A DNA stretch of 64,000 bases, taken from positions 1 through 64,000 of the forward strand of contig NZ_BBRB01000005.1 of the NCBI RefSeq assembly GCF_000975055.1. Reading direction: 5' to 3'. Below are positions 7,358-17,368 of this stretch, one piece after another (within the stretch, counting starts at the first letter, position 1; each line of letters starts with the position of its first letter). The notes below the pieces were generated by a model. The model was given only the letters and a program-made list of their open reading frames with translations. It searched no databases and had not been told where the DNA came from. The position numbers and the translations under genes are program-made. This DNA is from Demequina sediminicola. GTDB taxonomy: Bacteria > Actinomycetota > Actinomycetes > Actinomycetales > Demequinaceae.

Positions 7358-9631
7358 TTAGTGCTTGACGGCGTACTTCTCGTAGATGCGCACAAGCGGC
7401 TTGGGCGCCCACCAGTTGTGCTTGCCGAGCAGAGTCATGGTCGCGGGGACGAGGAGCATGCGTACCAGGGTGGCGTCGAGGAACACGGCGATCGCCAGCC
7501 CGAGGCCCACCTGCTTAATGACGAGGAGTTCCCCGGCTGCGAAGCCCAGGAATACGAGCATGATGATCGCTGCCGCGGACGTAATGATCCGTCCCGAGCG
7601 CTGCAGCCCGATGCGTACCGCTTCATCGTTGTCGACGCCGGCATCGACCAGTTCCTTAATGCGTGCCAGCAGGAACACCTCGTAGTCCATCGCGAGGCCG
7701 AACCCGAAAGCCAGCACCATCACGAGCACATAGGTTTCGATGCCGCCTGTCGAGGTGAAGCCCAGCATGCCCTCGAGGTGGCCTTCGGTGAAGATCCAGC
7801 TCAGCACTCCCATGGCGGCAGCGAGGGACAGCGCATTGATGAGCAGTGTCTTGACGGGCACCAGGAGCGAGCCCGTCATGAGGAACATGAGCACGAACGT
7901 GGCAATCACGACAAGCCCGACGGCCCATGGTGCTCCATCGGCTAGTGCCTGAATGAAGTCCACTTGGATGGCCGATGTTCCTCCGACCGACACCTCGAAT
8001 GGTGCGGAAAGATCGCGGAGGTCTCGCACGATGTCCGTTGCGTCGGGGGATCCTTCGTCGTCGACGTCGGTGTACAGACTGACCGTAGAGAGGCCCGTCC
8101 CCGGGATTTCCTCGGCGGCGGTGGCCCCGGTGACGTGCGCGACGTCGAGTACGTCGGAGGTGACCCACGCATCGGCTTCCTCGGGGGACGTTTCCAGGAG
8201 TAGGTGCACTGTCGGGCTTGCCAGGTCTGGGTACTCGACAGCGTAGGTATCGACAAACTCTCGGCTCTCATTGTCGACAGGCAACAGTTCGACCTCGGAG
8301 TTGCGGACTTGGAGCGAGGCCAGGGGGCTGGCGAGTAGCAGCAAGAGGCCTGTGGTTGCGATGGCGACGAGCCACGGATGCTGTTGCACTCGTCCCGCCA
8401 GTCGTGAGAAGGCGCCGGTGTCGCTACTGACATCCGCGGTGTACTTGAGCACAGTGCGAATCCCGGGAATGCGGGAAAGGACCGTGGGCTTGGAGAGTCT
8501 GTGGCCGTAGAGGTGGAGCACGGCTGGGACCAGCGTCAGCGCAGTAAGCAGGGCCATGATCACAACGCCGAGTGCCGCGCCCCCGATGCCGCGGATGATT
8601 TCTGCATCAAAGATCAGCATGCCGGCCACGGAGATGGCCACGGTGACGGAGGAGAAGAAGACCGTGCGGCCTGCAGTGACCATCGTGGTTTCGAGGACGG
8701 CTGGGCGCATGTCATTCTCGGGCGTGCTCTTGCTCCGGAAGAGCTCTTCGCGGTACCGGGACACGATGAGCAGTCCGTAGTCGATCGACAGACCTATGCC
8801 GAGGACGGTGACGACGTTGATTGATGCCTGATCGAGGTCGAGGATGTAGCTGAACCCAAAGAGCACAGCGAGACCGCCGGCAATGGACGCAAGTGCACCG
8901 ATGATGGGAGCACTCGCCGCGAGGAAGCCTCCAAAGACCAGCACCATGACCACGAGCGCAACTGGCAGCGCAATGGCTTCGCCCTTGATGAGGTCGCTCT
9001 CGACTTGGTGGCTGAAGTCGTTCATGAGCGTGGGCTCAGAGAAACTGATGACGCGCGCGCCGGGGAGTTCGTCTTCCAGATAGGCCGTTGCCCAGTCGTC
9101 AACCTCGTGATGTTCACCCGCGCCGCTGCCGGGGATATCGCCGTAGTCCACGGTCATCAGGACTGCGTCGCCGCTTTGGGCGACCAGGGGCGAGGCCTCC
9201 AGCGCATCGGCTTGGCTTGCGCTGCTTTCTAAGCCGGCCGATGCCGACGTCGCGTATCGCTCCGGATCGAACGCAGAACCTGGCACGGTGCCGTAGGGCG
9301 TGGTGACGGCTGCGACACCGTCGCGTTCCGCAATGGTGTCGCTGACAGTGGTGAGCGCGTTGGCGACCTCGGGATCCGAGGGCTCGACATTCTGGATGTC
9401 GAGGGTCAGCGTGGGGCCGATGTCGGGGTCGCGGGCTGCACCAAGGGTTTCGTAGACCTCGGTTGACTCTGCGCCGTTCACGGTGGGGGCACCGAAAGTG
9501 GTGCGGTCGAAGAGATTGCCATCGCCCACGCCCACCATGGCAACGGTCAACATTGCAATCGTGGCGACGACCCATCCGATGACGACGCTGACGGGGTGGC
9601 GTGAAGAAAGGTGCGCGAGGCCAACGAACAT
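7358..9631 (-). CDS. MMPL-family RND transporter
   Basis: This 757-residue inner-membrane protein has the duplicated MMPL layout. Each half has one transmembrane helix, a large extracytoplasmic domain (residues about 35-190 and 435-560) and a block of five further helices. The first helical block contains GLSIDYGLLIVSRYREE and the second AMDYEVFLLARIKE, the paired Asp-Tyr motifs used for proton coupling. Such proteins export lipids or small molecules; the substrate cannot be read from sequence. The frame opens at a GTG at 9661, but a TAGACT box ends 7 bases before the ATG at 9631, which I take as a leaderless start. It converges on aspS. Confidence 0.9.
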   Translation of the reverse strand: MFVGLAHLSSRHPVSVVIGWVVATIAMLTVAMVGVGDGNLFDRTTFGAPTVNGAESTEVYETLGAARDPDIGPTLTLDIQNVEPSDPEVANALTTVSDTIAERDGVAAVTTPYGTVPGSAFDPERYATSASAGLESSASQADALEASPLVAQSGDAVLMTVDYGDIPGSGAGEHHEVDDWATAYLEDELPGARVISFSEPTLMNDFSHQVESDLIKGEAIALPVALVVMVLVFGGFLAASAPIIGALASIAGGLAVLFGFSYILDLDQASINVVTVLGIGLSIDYGLLIVSRYREELFRSKSTPENDMRPAVLETTMVTAGRTVFFSSVTVAISVAGMLIFDAEIIRGIGGAALGVVIMALLTALTLVPAVLHLYGHRLSKPTVLSRIPGIRTVLKYTADVSSDTGAFSRLAGRVQQHPWLVAIATTGLLLLLASPLASLQVRNSEVELLPVDNESREFVDTYAVEYPDLASPTVHLLLETSPEEADAWVTSDVLDVAHVTGATAAEEIPGTGLSTVSLYTDVDDEGSPDATDIVRDLRDLSAPFEVSVGGTSAIQVDFIQALADGAPWAVGLVVIATFVLMFLMTGSLLVPVKTLLINALSLAAAMGVLSWIFTEGHLEGMLGFTSTGGIETYVLVMVLAFGFGLAMDYEVFLLARIKELVDAGVDNDEAVRIGLQRSGRIITSAAAIIMLVFLGFAAGELLVIKQVGLGLAIAVFLDATLVRMLLVPATMTLLGKHNWWAPKPLVRIYEKYAVKH

Positions 9632-9638
9632 GGTGGCC

Positions 9639-9644
9639 AGTCTA
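9639..9644 (-). promoter_or_regulatory. Probable -10 box of the MMPL gene (leaderless)
   Basis: TAGACT on the minus strand ends 7 bases before the ATG at 9631. There is no ribosome binding site at either candidate start. This spacing fits transcription beginning at the start codon. Confidence 0.5.
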
Positions 9645-9756
9645 GGGCCGTGATTCGCCACTCAAGCCGGGCCGCCGCCACGGACGTAGCGCCGGAGGGC
9701 CTGTCGCTATTGCTGTCATCGGTAATGGAGGTGGCCGGTATGTCTCCCGCACCGCA

Positions 9757-9762
9757 TAGGCT
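9757..9762 (+). promoter_or_regulatory. Probable -10 box of rarA (leaderless)
   Basis: TAGGCT ends 6 bases before the rarA ATG. No good -35 hexamer is seen at the expected distance. The gap 9645-9756 between the divergent MMPL and rarA promoters holds nothing else recognisable. Confidence 0.5.
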
Positions 9763-9768
9763 TGCGGG

Positions 9769-11118
9769 ATGGACCTCTTCGAGTCGACCGAGCGCACTGG
9801 CCGCGGTGTCCCTGAAGCGGGTCCAAATGCGCCCGTCGCGGTACGGATGCGTCCCCGGGCTCTCGATGAGGTGGTCGGACAGTCGCACCTGTTGACGGAC
9901 GGTTCACCGCTACGCAGGCTGGTGGGGGAGAGCGCGCCTGCCACGTCAGTGATCTTGTGGGGGCCTCCAGGCACGGGCAAGACCACACTGGCATACATGG
10001 TCGCGGGCAATAGGCGCTTCGTGGAGCTCTCGGCGGTGACCGCCGGCATTAAGGATGTACGGGGGGTCATCGAGGATTCCAAACGTCGCATCGCCACGGG
10101 TGAGCGCGAGACGGTGCTGTTCGTTGACGAGATCCATCGCTTCACTCGCACTCAACAGGACGCGTTGCTCCCGGCCGTCGAGAACCGTTGGGTGACGCTC
10201 ATTGGCGCGACGACCGAAAACCCCAGTTTCTCGGTGGTGGGGCCGCTGTTGTCCCGCTCTCTTTTGCTGACATTGCAACCGTTGGCGTCGCAGGACCTCG
10301 GAGAGTTGCTTGACCGCGCGGTCACGGATGAGCGCGGTCTCAGCGGCAGGGTCGTGCTGGAGGACGATGCCCGTGAGCACATCCTGCGCGTCGCGGGGGC
10401 CGATGCTCGCAAGGCTCTGACGCTGCTGGAAGCGGTGGCGGATGCCGCGTTGGGTCGGGGGCCAGCGGATGGGGATGATTTGCCGGTGGTGACGGCGGAG
10501 CTGACCGAGCGGGCCATGGATTCGGCGCTTGTGGCGTACGACAAGAGCGGCGACCAGCACTATGACGTCATCAGCGCATTCATTAAGTCGGTACGCGGAA
10601 GCGATGTGGACGCCGCTTTGCACTATCTGGCTCGCATGGTGGTGGCGGGGGAGGACCCACGGTTCTTGGCTCGGCGGCTCGTCATCCTTGCTGCGGAGGA
10701 CATCGGTATGGCTGATCCTCAGGCGCTGGTCATCGCGCAGGCCGCTGCCGACGCGGTCACGTTCATCGGGATGCCGGAGGGACGCATTCCACTCGCGGAG
10801 GCCACCACGTATCTCGCGACGGCACCCAAGTCCAACAGGTCGTATGTGGCGATCGATGCCGCGATCGCAGACGTCCGGGCTGGTAAGGCTGGCGTGGTCC
10901 CTGAGCACCTCCGCGATGCTCACTACTCCGGTGCCAAGCGCATCGGCCATGGGCAAACGTATGTGTATTCGCATGACGCCCCAGGAGCGGTAGCGAATCA
11001 GGAGTATTTGCCGGAGGCATTGCGCGGCGCGCAGTACTATCAACCCACCGAGTTTGGGTACGAGCGCACGGTGACTGAGCGCCTGAACCGCATCCGCGAC
11101 ATGCTGGGCCGTCAATAG
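9769..11118 (+). CDS. rarA: Replication-associated recombination protein A (AAA+ ATPase)
   Basis: This 449-residue AAA+ clamp-loader-like ATPase of the RarA/MgsA/WRNIP1 family acts at stalled replication forks. It starts with the family signature ([18 protein letters not shown]), then Walker A (GPPGTGKTT, residues about 65-73), Walker B (LFVDEIHRF), sensor 1 ([11 protein letters not shown]) and the C-terminal tetramerisation region ([18 protein letters not shown]). The N-terminus (MDLFE) matches relatives, which supports the start. It lies alone between the MMPL gene and rpsD. The order rarA-rpsD-alaS-ruvX-mltG-aroE is standard for actinobacteria. Confidence 0.95.
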   Translation: MDLFESTERTGRGVPEAGPNAPVAVRMRPRALDEVVGQSHLLTDGSPLRRLVGESAPATSVILWGPPGTGKTTLAYMVAGNRRFVELSAVTAGIKDVRGVIEDSKRRIATGERETVLFVDEIHRFTRTQQDALLPAVENRWVTLIGATTENPSFSVVGPLLSRSLLLTLQPLASQDLGELLDRAVTDERGLSGRVVLEDDAREHILRVAGADARKALTLLEAVADAALGRGPADGDDLPVVTAELTERAMDSALVAYDKSGDQHYDVISAFIKSVRGSDVDAALHYLARMVVAGEDPRFLARRLVILAAEDIGMADPQALVIAQAAADAVTFIGMPEGRIPLAEATTYLATAPKSNRSYVAIDAAIADVRAGKAGVVPEHLRDAHYSGAKRIGHGQTYVYSHDAPGAVANQEYLPEALRGAQYYQPTEFGYERTVTERLNRIRDMLGRQ

Positions 11119-11262
11119 GAGCGAGCAATGCCGCGCACGCCCTGCCTGACCTGGTAGCATTGTCTAGCCCTCGCGGACGGTTGGCTGCTGTCTCCGCGAA
11201 CCCAGCAAATGACACACCATCGTTGATCGTGCATCCGCGCGCGCTCAACTGTGAAGGAAAAA

Positions 11263-11889
11263 ATGACTTCAGTACAGAAGGCACGTCGTCAGGTCCGCCT
11301 GTCGCGCAGCCTGGGCATTGCCCTGACGCCTAAGGCAGTCAAGCACTTCGAGAAGCGTCCTTACCCTCCCGGCGAGCACGGTCGAACCGCTCGTCGTAAG
11401 GAAAGCGACTACGCCGTTCGTCTGCGTGAGAAGCAGCGTCTTCGCGCCCAGTACGGCCTGCGTGAGAAGCAGATGACTCGCACGTTCGAAGAGGCTCGTC
11501 ACGAGCCGGGTCTGACTGGTGAGGCATTCGTCGAGCTGCTCGAGATGCGTCTTGACGCTCTGGTTCTTCGTTCGGGCTTCGCTCGTACGATCCTCCAGGC
11601 TCGTCAGTCGGTTCTGCACCGCCACATCCTCGTGGACGGTCAGATCGTTGACCGCCCTTCGTTCCGCGTGAAGCCGGGCCAGACCATTCAGGTCAAGCCC
11701 AAGGCTGTCACCATGGAGCCCTACATGGCTGCCGCCGCTGGTGCACACCGCGACGTTCTGCCTGAGGTTCCGGACTACCTCGACGTTTCGCTTGAGAAGC
11801 TGTCGACCAAGTTGGTCCGTCGCCCCAAGCGCGCCGAGGTCCCCGTGACCTGCGAAGTGCAGCTCGTCGTCGAGTACTACGCGCGCTAA
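11263..11889 (+). CDS. rpsD: 30S ribosomal protein S4
   Basis: This 208-residue primary 16S rRNA-binding protein helps start assembly of the 30S body. It has the RPYPPGEHG motif and REKQRLRAQYG in the N-terminal part, then the S4 RNA-binding domain (LEMRLDALVLRSGFARTILQARQSVLHRHILVDG). The N-terminus lacks the four-cysteine zinc site of some paralogues. A GTG at 11251 is in frame, but GAAGGAAAAA falls directly before the ATG at 11263, which I use. S4 stands apart from the rpoA operon, as is usual in many actinobacteria. The leader 11119-11262 is about 140 bases with no strong structure seen. Confidence 0.96.
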   Translation: MTSVQKARRQVRLSRSLGIALTPKAVKHFEKRPYPPGEHGRTARRKESDYAVRLREKQRLRAQYGLREKQMTRTFEEARHEPGLTGEAFVELLEMRLDALVLRSGFARTILQARQSVLHRHILVDGQIVDRPSFRVKPGQTIQVKPKAVTMEPYMAAAAGAHRDVLPEVPDYLDVSLEKLSTKLVRRPKRAEVPVTCEVQLVVEYYAR

Positions 11890-11916
11890 GCGCCGCTCTA
11901 CGCGACAAAGTTCATG

Positions 11917-11954
11917 CCGCTGGGCCCCGACACTGGTCGGGGCCCAGCGGTTTT
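11917..11954 (+). terminator. Intrinsic terminator of rpsD
   Basis: A perfect 15-bp stem (CCGCTGGGCCCCGAC paired with GTCGGGGCCCAGCGG) with an ACTG loop is followed by TTTT. It is the clearest Rho-independent terminator in the window. Confidence 0.9.
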
Positions 11955-12132
11955 GTCATACTTAGGGCTCTGCCCGCGCCGGGTGCGGAAGCGCTAAAGT
12001 CGGGCTGCGGGGCATTGGCAAGAGGGCCGATGCTCTTCATTGGTTGAGCGTCAAGCGACCCTTGGCGCCTTGGAAGAGGACCGTTGCGGTTCTCACCTGG
12101 GCTTTCGAGCCCTGCTGAGCATGGAGGACAGG

Positions 12133-14793
12133 ATGCAGACAGCTGACGTCAGGCAGCGGTGGATCGATTACTTCGAGTCGAAGGGTCACCACATTCAGCC
12201 CAGCGCGTCGCTGGTTTCGCCGGACCCGTCCTTGTTGTTCACAGTCGCCGGCATGGTGCCGTTCATTCCGTACATCATTGGGACCGAGGACGCGCCATAC
12301 TCGCGTATCGCCAGTGTGCAGAAGTGCATTCGCACCAAGGACATTGAAGAGGTCGGCAAGACCACCCGCCACGGCACGTTCTTCCAGATGCTGGGTAACT
12401 TTTCCTTTGGGGACTACTTCAAGGAAGGCGCGATTGACTTCGCGTGGGAGTTGCTGACTGGCTCGGAGGACGAGGGCAAGTACGGTCTGGACCCTGAGCG
12501 TCTGTGGGTGACGACGTGGAAGGAAGACCACGAGGCTCACGCCGCGTTGCGCAGCGTTGGGGTTCCTGACGAGCACATTGTGCGCTTGGAACGCGAAGAG
12601 AACTTCTGGGACACGGGCCAGCCTGGCCCCGCAGGTCCGTGTGCGGAGTGGCACTACGACCGCGGCCCCGAGTTCGGCCCCGAAGCTGAGGGTGGAAGCG
12701 TTGACCCGGGTGGTGACCGCTATCTCGAGATCTGGAACCTCGTCTTTGATCAGTACCTGCGTGGTCCTGGCGATGGCAAGGACTACCCGCTCATCAAGGA
12801 ACTTGATCAGAAGGCCATCGACACGGGTGCTGGCTTGGAGCGCATCGCGTACCTGAAGCAGGGCGTGGCGAACATGTACGAGATCGACGAGGTTTTCCCC
12901 GTCATTGCGCGTGCATCCGAGCTGTCAGGCAAGCAATACAAGGCCAACGACGGCGACGACGTTCGCCTTCGTGTGATTGCCGACCACGTCCGTAGCTCGA
13001 TGATGCTGATCCACGATGGCATCGTCCCCGGCAATGAGGGCCGCGGTTATGTGCTGCGTCGTCTCTTGCGCCGTACGGTGAACTCGATGCGACTGTTGGG
13101 TGTCAATGACCCCTCCATTGAGACGCTGATCTCCACCTCGTACGAGTCGATGAAGCCGTCGTACCCGGAACTGGGCGACAAGATTGAGAAGATTCTCAAT
13201 GTCGCTGTGACGGAGGAGGATGCGTTCCGCCGCACGTTGACCAAGGGCATCACGATTCTCGACACGGCGGTGTCGTCGGTGAAGGCTGAAGGCAAGAAGG
13301 CGTTGGGCGGTGACATCGCGTTCAAGTTGCACGACGAGTCCGGCTTCCCGATTGACCTCACTCTGGAGATGGCTGCAGAGCAGGGTGTCTCGGTTGACGA
13401 GGCCGGTTTCCGTGCGTTGATGACGGAGCAGAAGGAGCGTGCCCGCGCCGATGCGAAGGCCAAGAAGGGCGGCCACGCGGACGTGGGTGTGTATCACGCC
13501 CTCGACGCAACGGTGTTCCGTGGCTACGACGAGCTGAGCTTGGGCACCACTGTTGCCGCTGTCATCAAGGATGGGGTGTCAGTTCCCGTGGCGCACGCGG
13601 GCGACACCGTGGAAGTCATTCTTGCGGAGACCCCGTTCTACGCAGAGTCGGGCGGTCAGGATGCCGACACCGGTGTGATCCGCGGTGCGAACGCCACCCT
13701 CAATGTGCTCGATGTACAAAAGCCCGTGGCTGACGTGATCGTGCACACGGTCACGGTCGAGGAGGGCGAGGTCGCTGCTGGTGACTCCGTCGCTGCTGAG
13801 GTCGACTTGGTCAACCGTCACCAAGCGTCCAAGGCTCACTCTGCGACGCACTTGATTCACTCAGCGCTGCACAAGGTGCTGGGAGACGACGCAACACAGG
13901 CGGGCTCCTATAACAAGCCGGGCTACATGCGCCTGGACTTTGCCTGGCGTCAGGGAATCTCCATGGCTGCCCGCGAAGAAATCGAAGGCATCGCGAACAA
14001 CGCTATTCGCGAGGAGCTTCCGGTCCAGACCAACGTGATGACTCTCGATGAGGCACGCAACGCAGGTGCGATGGCACTGTTCGGCGAGAAGTATGGCGAC
14101 CGTGTGCGTGTGGTGGAAATCGGTGGACCGTTCTCACGTGAACTGTGTGCAGGAACCCACGTCGCAAACTCGGGGCAGATCGGGTTGCTATCGGTGACCA
14201 GCGAGGGCTCCGTGGGTTCGGGTGCGCGGCGTATCGAGGCGCTGGTAGGTGGTGAAGCTTTCAGCCAACTGGCAGCGGAACGCGCGATTGTGAATGAACT
14301 GACGACCACCCTGAAGGCCCGTCCCGATGAGCTCACCGACCGGATCGGATCGCTGCTGACCCGCTTGTCCGATGCTGAGAAGAAGCTCACGCAGTACCGC
14401 CAGCAGGCGATGCAGCAGGTGGCAGCAGAGTTGGTCGACACGGCCTCGACTGTTGGCGGCGTCAAGCTAGTGGCGCACCAGTCGGTCAACGCTTCGGATG
14501 GCGACGATCTCCGCACGCTCGTCACGGACGTCCGCAACCGCCTCGGTGACGCTGAACCCACCGTTGTGGCAGCATCGGCCGATCTCAATGGACGTCCGCA
14601 GATCGTGATCGCGACCAACGCTCCTGCGCGTGACGCGGGTGTACGCGCCGGCGATCTGGTCAAGGTCGCGGCTCAGACGCTCGGCGGTGGTGGCGGTGGT
14701 AAGCCCGATCTCGCTCAAGGTGGTGGCCAGGATTCGTCGAAGATCGCCGATGCCCTGGTGGCCATTCGTGACACGTTGGCGGCACGTGGATAA
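12133..14793 (+). CDS. alaS: Alanyl-tRNA synthetase
   Basis: This 886-residue class II synthetase starts with the family motif TADVRQRWIDYFESKGH. The catalytic core includes GMVPFIPY and FFQMLGNFSFGDYFKEGA. The editing domain carries the HxxxH zinc site (HSATH, residues about 568-572) and the CAGTH motif (about 671). The C-terminal DHHA1/C-Ala domain ends in GGGGGGKPDLAQGGG. The frame is open 31 codons upstream, but GGAGG lies 5 bases before the ATG at 12133. The leader between the rpsD terminator and this start is about 175 bases and can form small hairpins; I see no T-box. Confidence 0.96.
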   Translation: MQTADVRQRWIDYFESKGHHIQPSASLVSPDPSLLFTVAGMVPFIPYIIGTEDAPYSRIASVQKCIRTKDIEEVGKTTRHGTFFQMLGNFSFGDYFKEGAIDFAWELLTGSEDEGKYGLDPERLWVTTWKEDHEAHAALRSVGVPDEHIVRLEREENFWDTGQPGPAGPCAEWHYDRGPEFGPEAEGGSVDPGGDRYLEIWNLVFDQYLRGPGDGKDYPLIKELDQKAIDTGAGLERIAYLKQGVANMYEIDEVFPVIARASELSGKQYKANDGDDVRLRVIADHVRSSMMLIHDGIVPGNEGRGYVLRRLLRRTVNSMRLLGVNDPSIETLISTSYESMKPSYPELGDKIEKILNVAVTEEDAFRRTLTKGITILDTAVSSVKAEGKKALGGDIAFKLHDESGFPIDLTLEMAAEQGVSVDEAGFRALMTEQKERARADAKAKKGGHADVGVYHALDATVFRGYDELSLGTTVAAVIKDGVSVPVAHAGDTVEVILAETPFYAESGGQDADTGVIRGANATLNVLDVQKPVADVIVHTVTVEEGEVAAGDSVAAEVDLVNRHQASKAHSATHLIHSALHKVLGDDATQAGSYNKPGYMRLDFAWRQGISMAAREEIEGIANNAIREELPVQTNVMTLDEARNAGAMALFGEKYGDRVRVVEIGGPFSRELCAGTHVANSGQIGLLSVTSEGSVGSGARRIEALVGGEAFSQLAAERAIVNELTTTLKARPDELTDRIGSLLTRLSDAEKKLTQYRQQAMQQVAAELVDTASTVGGVKLVAHQSVNASDGDDLRTLVTDVRNRLGDAEPTVVAASADLNGRPQIVIATNAPARDAGVRAGDLVKVAAQTLGGGGGGKPDLAQGGGQDSSKIADALVAIRDTLAARG

Positions 14794-15253
14794 GGGAGTG
14801 CGCCTCGGCGTCGACGTGGGTTCGGTCCGCATCGGCGTCGCTGCCTCCGACCCCGACGGTCGTATGGCATTTCCGGTGACGACCGTGAAGCGTAACTCGC
14901 GCGCCGTGCATGAACTTGTGCGTATCGTGAGAGAGCGTGAAGTGGTGACGGTGTTTGTGGGCCTGCCCCGGAAGTTGTCGGGTGAACTCGGCACATCTGC
15001 CCAGGATGCGATGCAGATTGCCCAGAAACTGTCGGAACGCGTAGACGTGGTTGTGCGTTTGATGGACGAAAGGTTCTCCACAGCGTCGGCATCGTCGGCT
15101 ATGCGCGAGGCAGGGAGAACTGCTAAACAGCAACGTGAAGTAATTGACCAGGCTGCTGCCGTGGTCATTCTAGAAACGGCGCTTGAAACCGAGCGCCAGG
15201 GAAACCTAGGTAAGGTATCCCAGGTGATGGCACACAAGGGTGACAATGACTGA
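14786..15253 (+). CDS. ruvX: Putative pre-16S rRNA nuclease (RuvX/YqgF)
   Basis: This 155-residue RNase H-like fold protein of the YqgF family is implicated in 5' maturation of 16S rRNA. Acidic residues sit at the expected places: GVDVGSVRIGVA (first strand), FVGLPRKLSGELG, and DERFSTASA with a later DQAAAVVILE. The GTG at 14786 overlaps the end of alaS by 8 bases; a GTG at 14798 is an alternative. The alaS-ruvX-mltG order is conserved across actinobacteria. The mltG start overlaps its 3' end. Confidence 0.9.
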   Translation: MDKGVRLGVDVGSVRIGVAASDPDGRMAFPVTTVKRNSRAVHELVRIVREREVVTVFVGLPRKLSGELGTSAQDAMQIAQKLSERVDVVVRLMDERFSTASASSAMREAGRTAKQQREVIDQAAAVVILETALETERQGNLGKVSQVMAHKGDND

Positions 15254-16388
15254 CTTGTTCGAGACAGAGGCACCGAGCACTACAACGCTCGATATGCGCC
15301 GTATGCAGCGTCAGAAGCGACGCGCAGCGCGGCGTAGGTGGACTTTGGTGGCGGTCGCCGCTGCGATCGTGATCCTCGCCATTGGTGTGTCCGTCGGTTG
15401 GAACTTCCTCAAGGGCTTCCAGACTGAGGGCGGCACTGGTGTTGCCGACTATGAAGGCACCGGCCAAGGCGTTGTCCAGGTCGTCATTGATCCTGGAATG
15501 TCAGGCGCCGCAATGGCGGACGTGTTGTACGAGGCAGGCGTGGTCGCTTCCTCCGAGGCATTCGTTGAGGCCTACAACGCTTCCCCTGATGCCACGCAGA
15601 TATCCGCTGGGTACTACTTGGTGCAGCGCGAGATGCAGGCGCAGTATGCCGTTGACGCGCTCCTGGACCCCAGCAACCGAGTCGAACTGACGATCAGCAT
15701 CCCTGAGGGTAAGACGCTGGACACGTACTACGAGAAGATCGCGAACGTCACTGACGCCACCCCAGAAGAGGTGGCTGAAGTTGCGGCTGACACTGATGCG
15801 ATTGGTCTGCCCGCTGAGGCCGACGGCAACCTCGAAGGATGGCTGTTCCCGGCAACCTACTCATTCGACCCAGGTGTTGAGCCGGTTGAGGTGTTGTCGA
15901 CTATGGTCTCCCAGACCATCAAGGTGCTTGACAACAACGGAGTTGCGCCGGAGAACTATGAGGACATCCTGACGGTGGCTTCGATTGTGGAACGTGAAGC
16001 ACTGTTGGACGAGGACCGCCCTCTCATTGCTTCCGTGATCTACAACCGCCTTGACATCGACATGCTGTTGCAGATGGACTCCACTGTGAAGTACGTCGTT
16101 CCCGGTGAGGGAGCGTTTGCGACGCAGGAAGAGCTCGCAGTCGATAGCCCGTACAACACATACGTGTACACCGGTCTCCCTCCGGGCCCCATTGCAGCAC
16201 CAGGTGAGGCGTCGATTCAGGCCGCTGTGTCGCCGGCAGACACCAACTACTTGTACTTCGTGACCGTGAACCTTGAAACCGGTGAAACCAAGTACGCCGA
16301 GGACTACACGGAGCACCAGAAGAACGCTGCTGAGCTCAAGGCGTGGATCGCTGACAACCAGCCGGACACCGAACTTCCCGAGGAGTAG
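15246..16388 (+). CDS. mltG: Endolytic murein transglycosylase MltG
   Basis: This 380-residue membrane-anchored YceG-like protein is thought to cleave nascent peptidoglycan strands and release glycan synthesis. It has a basic cytoplasmic tail, one transmembrane helix (residues about 33-55), a LysM-like subdomain (VVIDPGMSGAAMADVLYEAGVV) and the catalytic YceG domain. The conserved glutamate sits in ILTVASIVEREA, and the active-site wall includes SPYNTYVYTGLPPGPIAAPG. AAGGG lies 5 bases before the ATG at 15246; a GTG 6 bases upstream is in frame. The start overlaps ruvX. Confidence 0.94.
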   Translation: MTDLFETEAPSTTTLDMRRMQRQKRRAARRRWTLVAVAAAIVILAIGVSVGWNFLKGFQTEGGTGVADYEGTGQGVVQVVIDPGMSGAAMADVLYEAGVVASSEAFVEAYNASPDATQISAGYYLVQREMQAQYAVDALLDPSNRVELTISIPEGKTLDTYYEKIANVTDATPEEVAEVAADTDAIGLPAEADGNLEGWLFPATYSFDPGVEPVEVLSTMVSQTIKVLDNNGVAPENYEDILTVASIVEREALLDEDRPLIASVIYNRLDIDMLLQMDSTVKYVVPGEGAFATQEELAVDSPYNTYVYTGLPPGPIAAPGEASIQAAVSPADTNYLYFVTVNLETGETKYAEDYTEHQKNAAELKAWIADNQPDTELPEE

Positions 16389-16394
16389 TCGTCC

Positions 16395-17261
16395 GTGAGC
16401 ACTCGCCAGGCGGGTGTGCTGGGTCACCCCATCGCACATTCGCTTTCTCCGGTGTTGCACCAGAGCGCGTATCGGGCGTTGGGGCTTGACTGGGAGTACG
16501 ACAAGTACGACGTCACGGAGGACCAGCTCGCGGAATTCCTCGCCGGTCTGGACGATGCTTGGGCTGGATTGAGTTTGACCATGCCGCTCAAGGTTGCCGC
16601 GATGCCGTTGCTTGACTACGTCGAGCCCATGGCAAAACTCGTCGGCGCAGTGAACACGGTTTTGCTGCAGCCACAGGCCGCCGGGCGTCATGTGGTGGGT
16701 GCCAATACTGACGTCCACGGCATCGCAGCTGCACTCCAGGAAGGTGGAGTTACCGAGGCCCGCGACGGACTGATTCTTGGCGGGGGAGCGACCGCCACGT
16801 CAGCGATGGCGGCGTTGGGCCGTCTGGGGGTCACCCGGCCCGTGATCGTGGTGCGGAATCGTGCGCGAGCTGGCGGACTGCTCCGCGCGGCGACCAAGAT
16901 GGGCGTCGAGCCTCGGTTCGTGCCTTTCGAGGATGCGCCCGCGCTCATGGCCACGGTCCCCGTGGTGGTGTCCACGGTGCCAGCTTCCGTTGGTGAGGGT
17001 GTGGCGTCAGCGTTGGATTCAGCGAGTTCGTCTCCGGACAATTTGTCGGTGCGCGAAGGTGCAGTGTTGCTTGACGCGGTGTACGACCCGATCACGACAC
17101 CGTTGGGCCGAGCGTGGAGTGCGCACGGTGGCACGTTCGTCAATGGGACGCGCATGTTGCTCCACCAAGCGGCAGAACAGATTCGATTGATGACGGGCCA
17201 CGAAGCTCCGATTGACGTCATGGATCGAGCTCTCCTCGACGCACTCGCCGAGACACACTAG
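16395..17261 (+). CDS. aroE: Shikimate dehydrogenase
   Basis: This 288-residue protein reduces 3-dehydroshikimate to shikimate with NADPH. The N-terminal substrate domain has GHPIAHSLSPVLH and SLTMPLK (the catalytic lysine), and the aspartate partner is in ANTDVHG. The nucleotide-binding domain starts with LILGGGATATSA. The GTG start lies 6 bases after the mltG stop. The product feeds the aroC-aroK-aroB cluster 11.7 kb further on. The intervening block is the pilus locus. Confidence 0.93.
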   Translation: MSTRQAGVLGHPIAHSLSPVLHQSAYRALGLDWEYDKYDVTEDQLAEFLAGLDDAWAGLSLTMPLKVAAMPLLDYVEPMAKLVGAVNTVLLQPQAAGRHVVGANTDVHGIAAALQEGGVTEARDGLILGGGATATSAMAALGRLGVTRPVIVVRNRARAGGLLRAATKMGVEPRFVPFEDAPALMATVPVVVSTVPASVGEGVASALDSASSSPDNLSVREGAVLLDAVYDPITTPLGRAWSAHGGTFVNGTRMLLHQAAEQIRLMTGHEAPIDVMDRALLDALAETH

Positions 17262-17368
17262 CTCCCGGTTGCGGGCGCATGCCCGGCGATGTTTCCGCTA
17301 TATCCCTTTCGTACCTGAATGTGGGATGTTCCACGCGAGGGTGCCATTCAAGGCGCTGCCGATGTATC

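Noticed and set aside
11955..12132. T-box in the alaS leader
   Set aside because: No T-box core sequence (TGGNACCGCG-like) is visible.
12040..12132. 31-codon N-terminal extension of AlaRS
   Set aside because: No homology to AlaRS; a proper ribosome binding site lies before the ATG at 12133.
14630..14785. Longer RuvX frame starting inside alaS
   Set aside because: The extra 52 residues are Arg-rich shadow of alaS; RuvX homology begins at VRLGVDVG.
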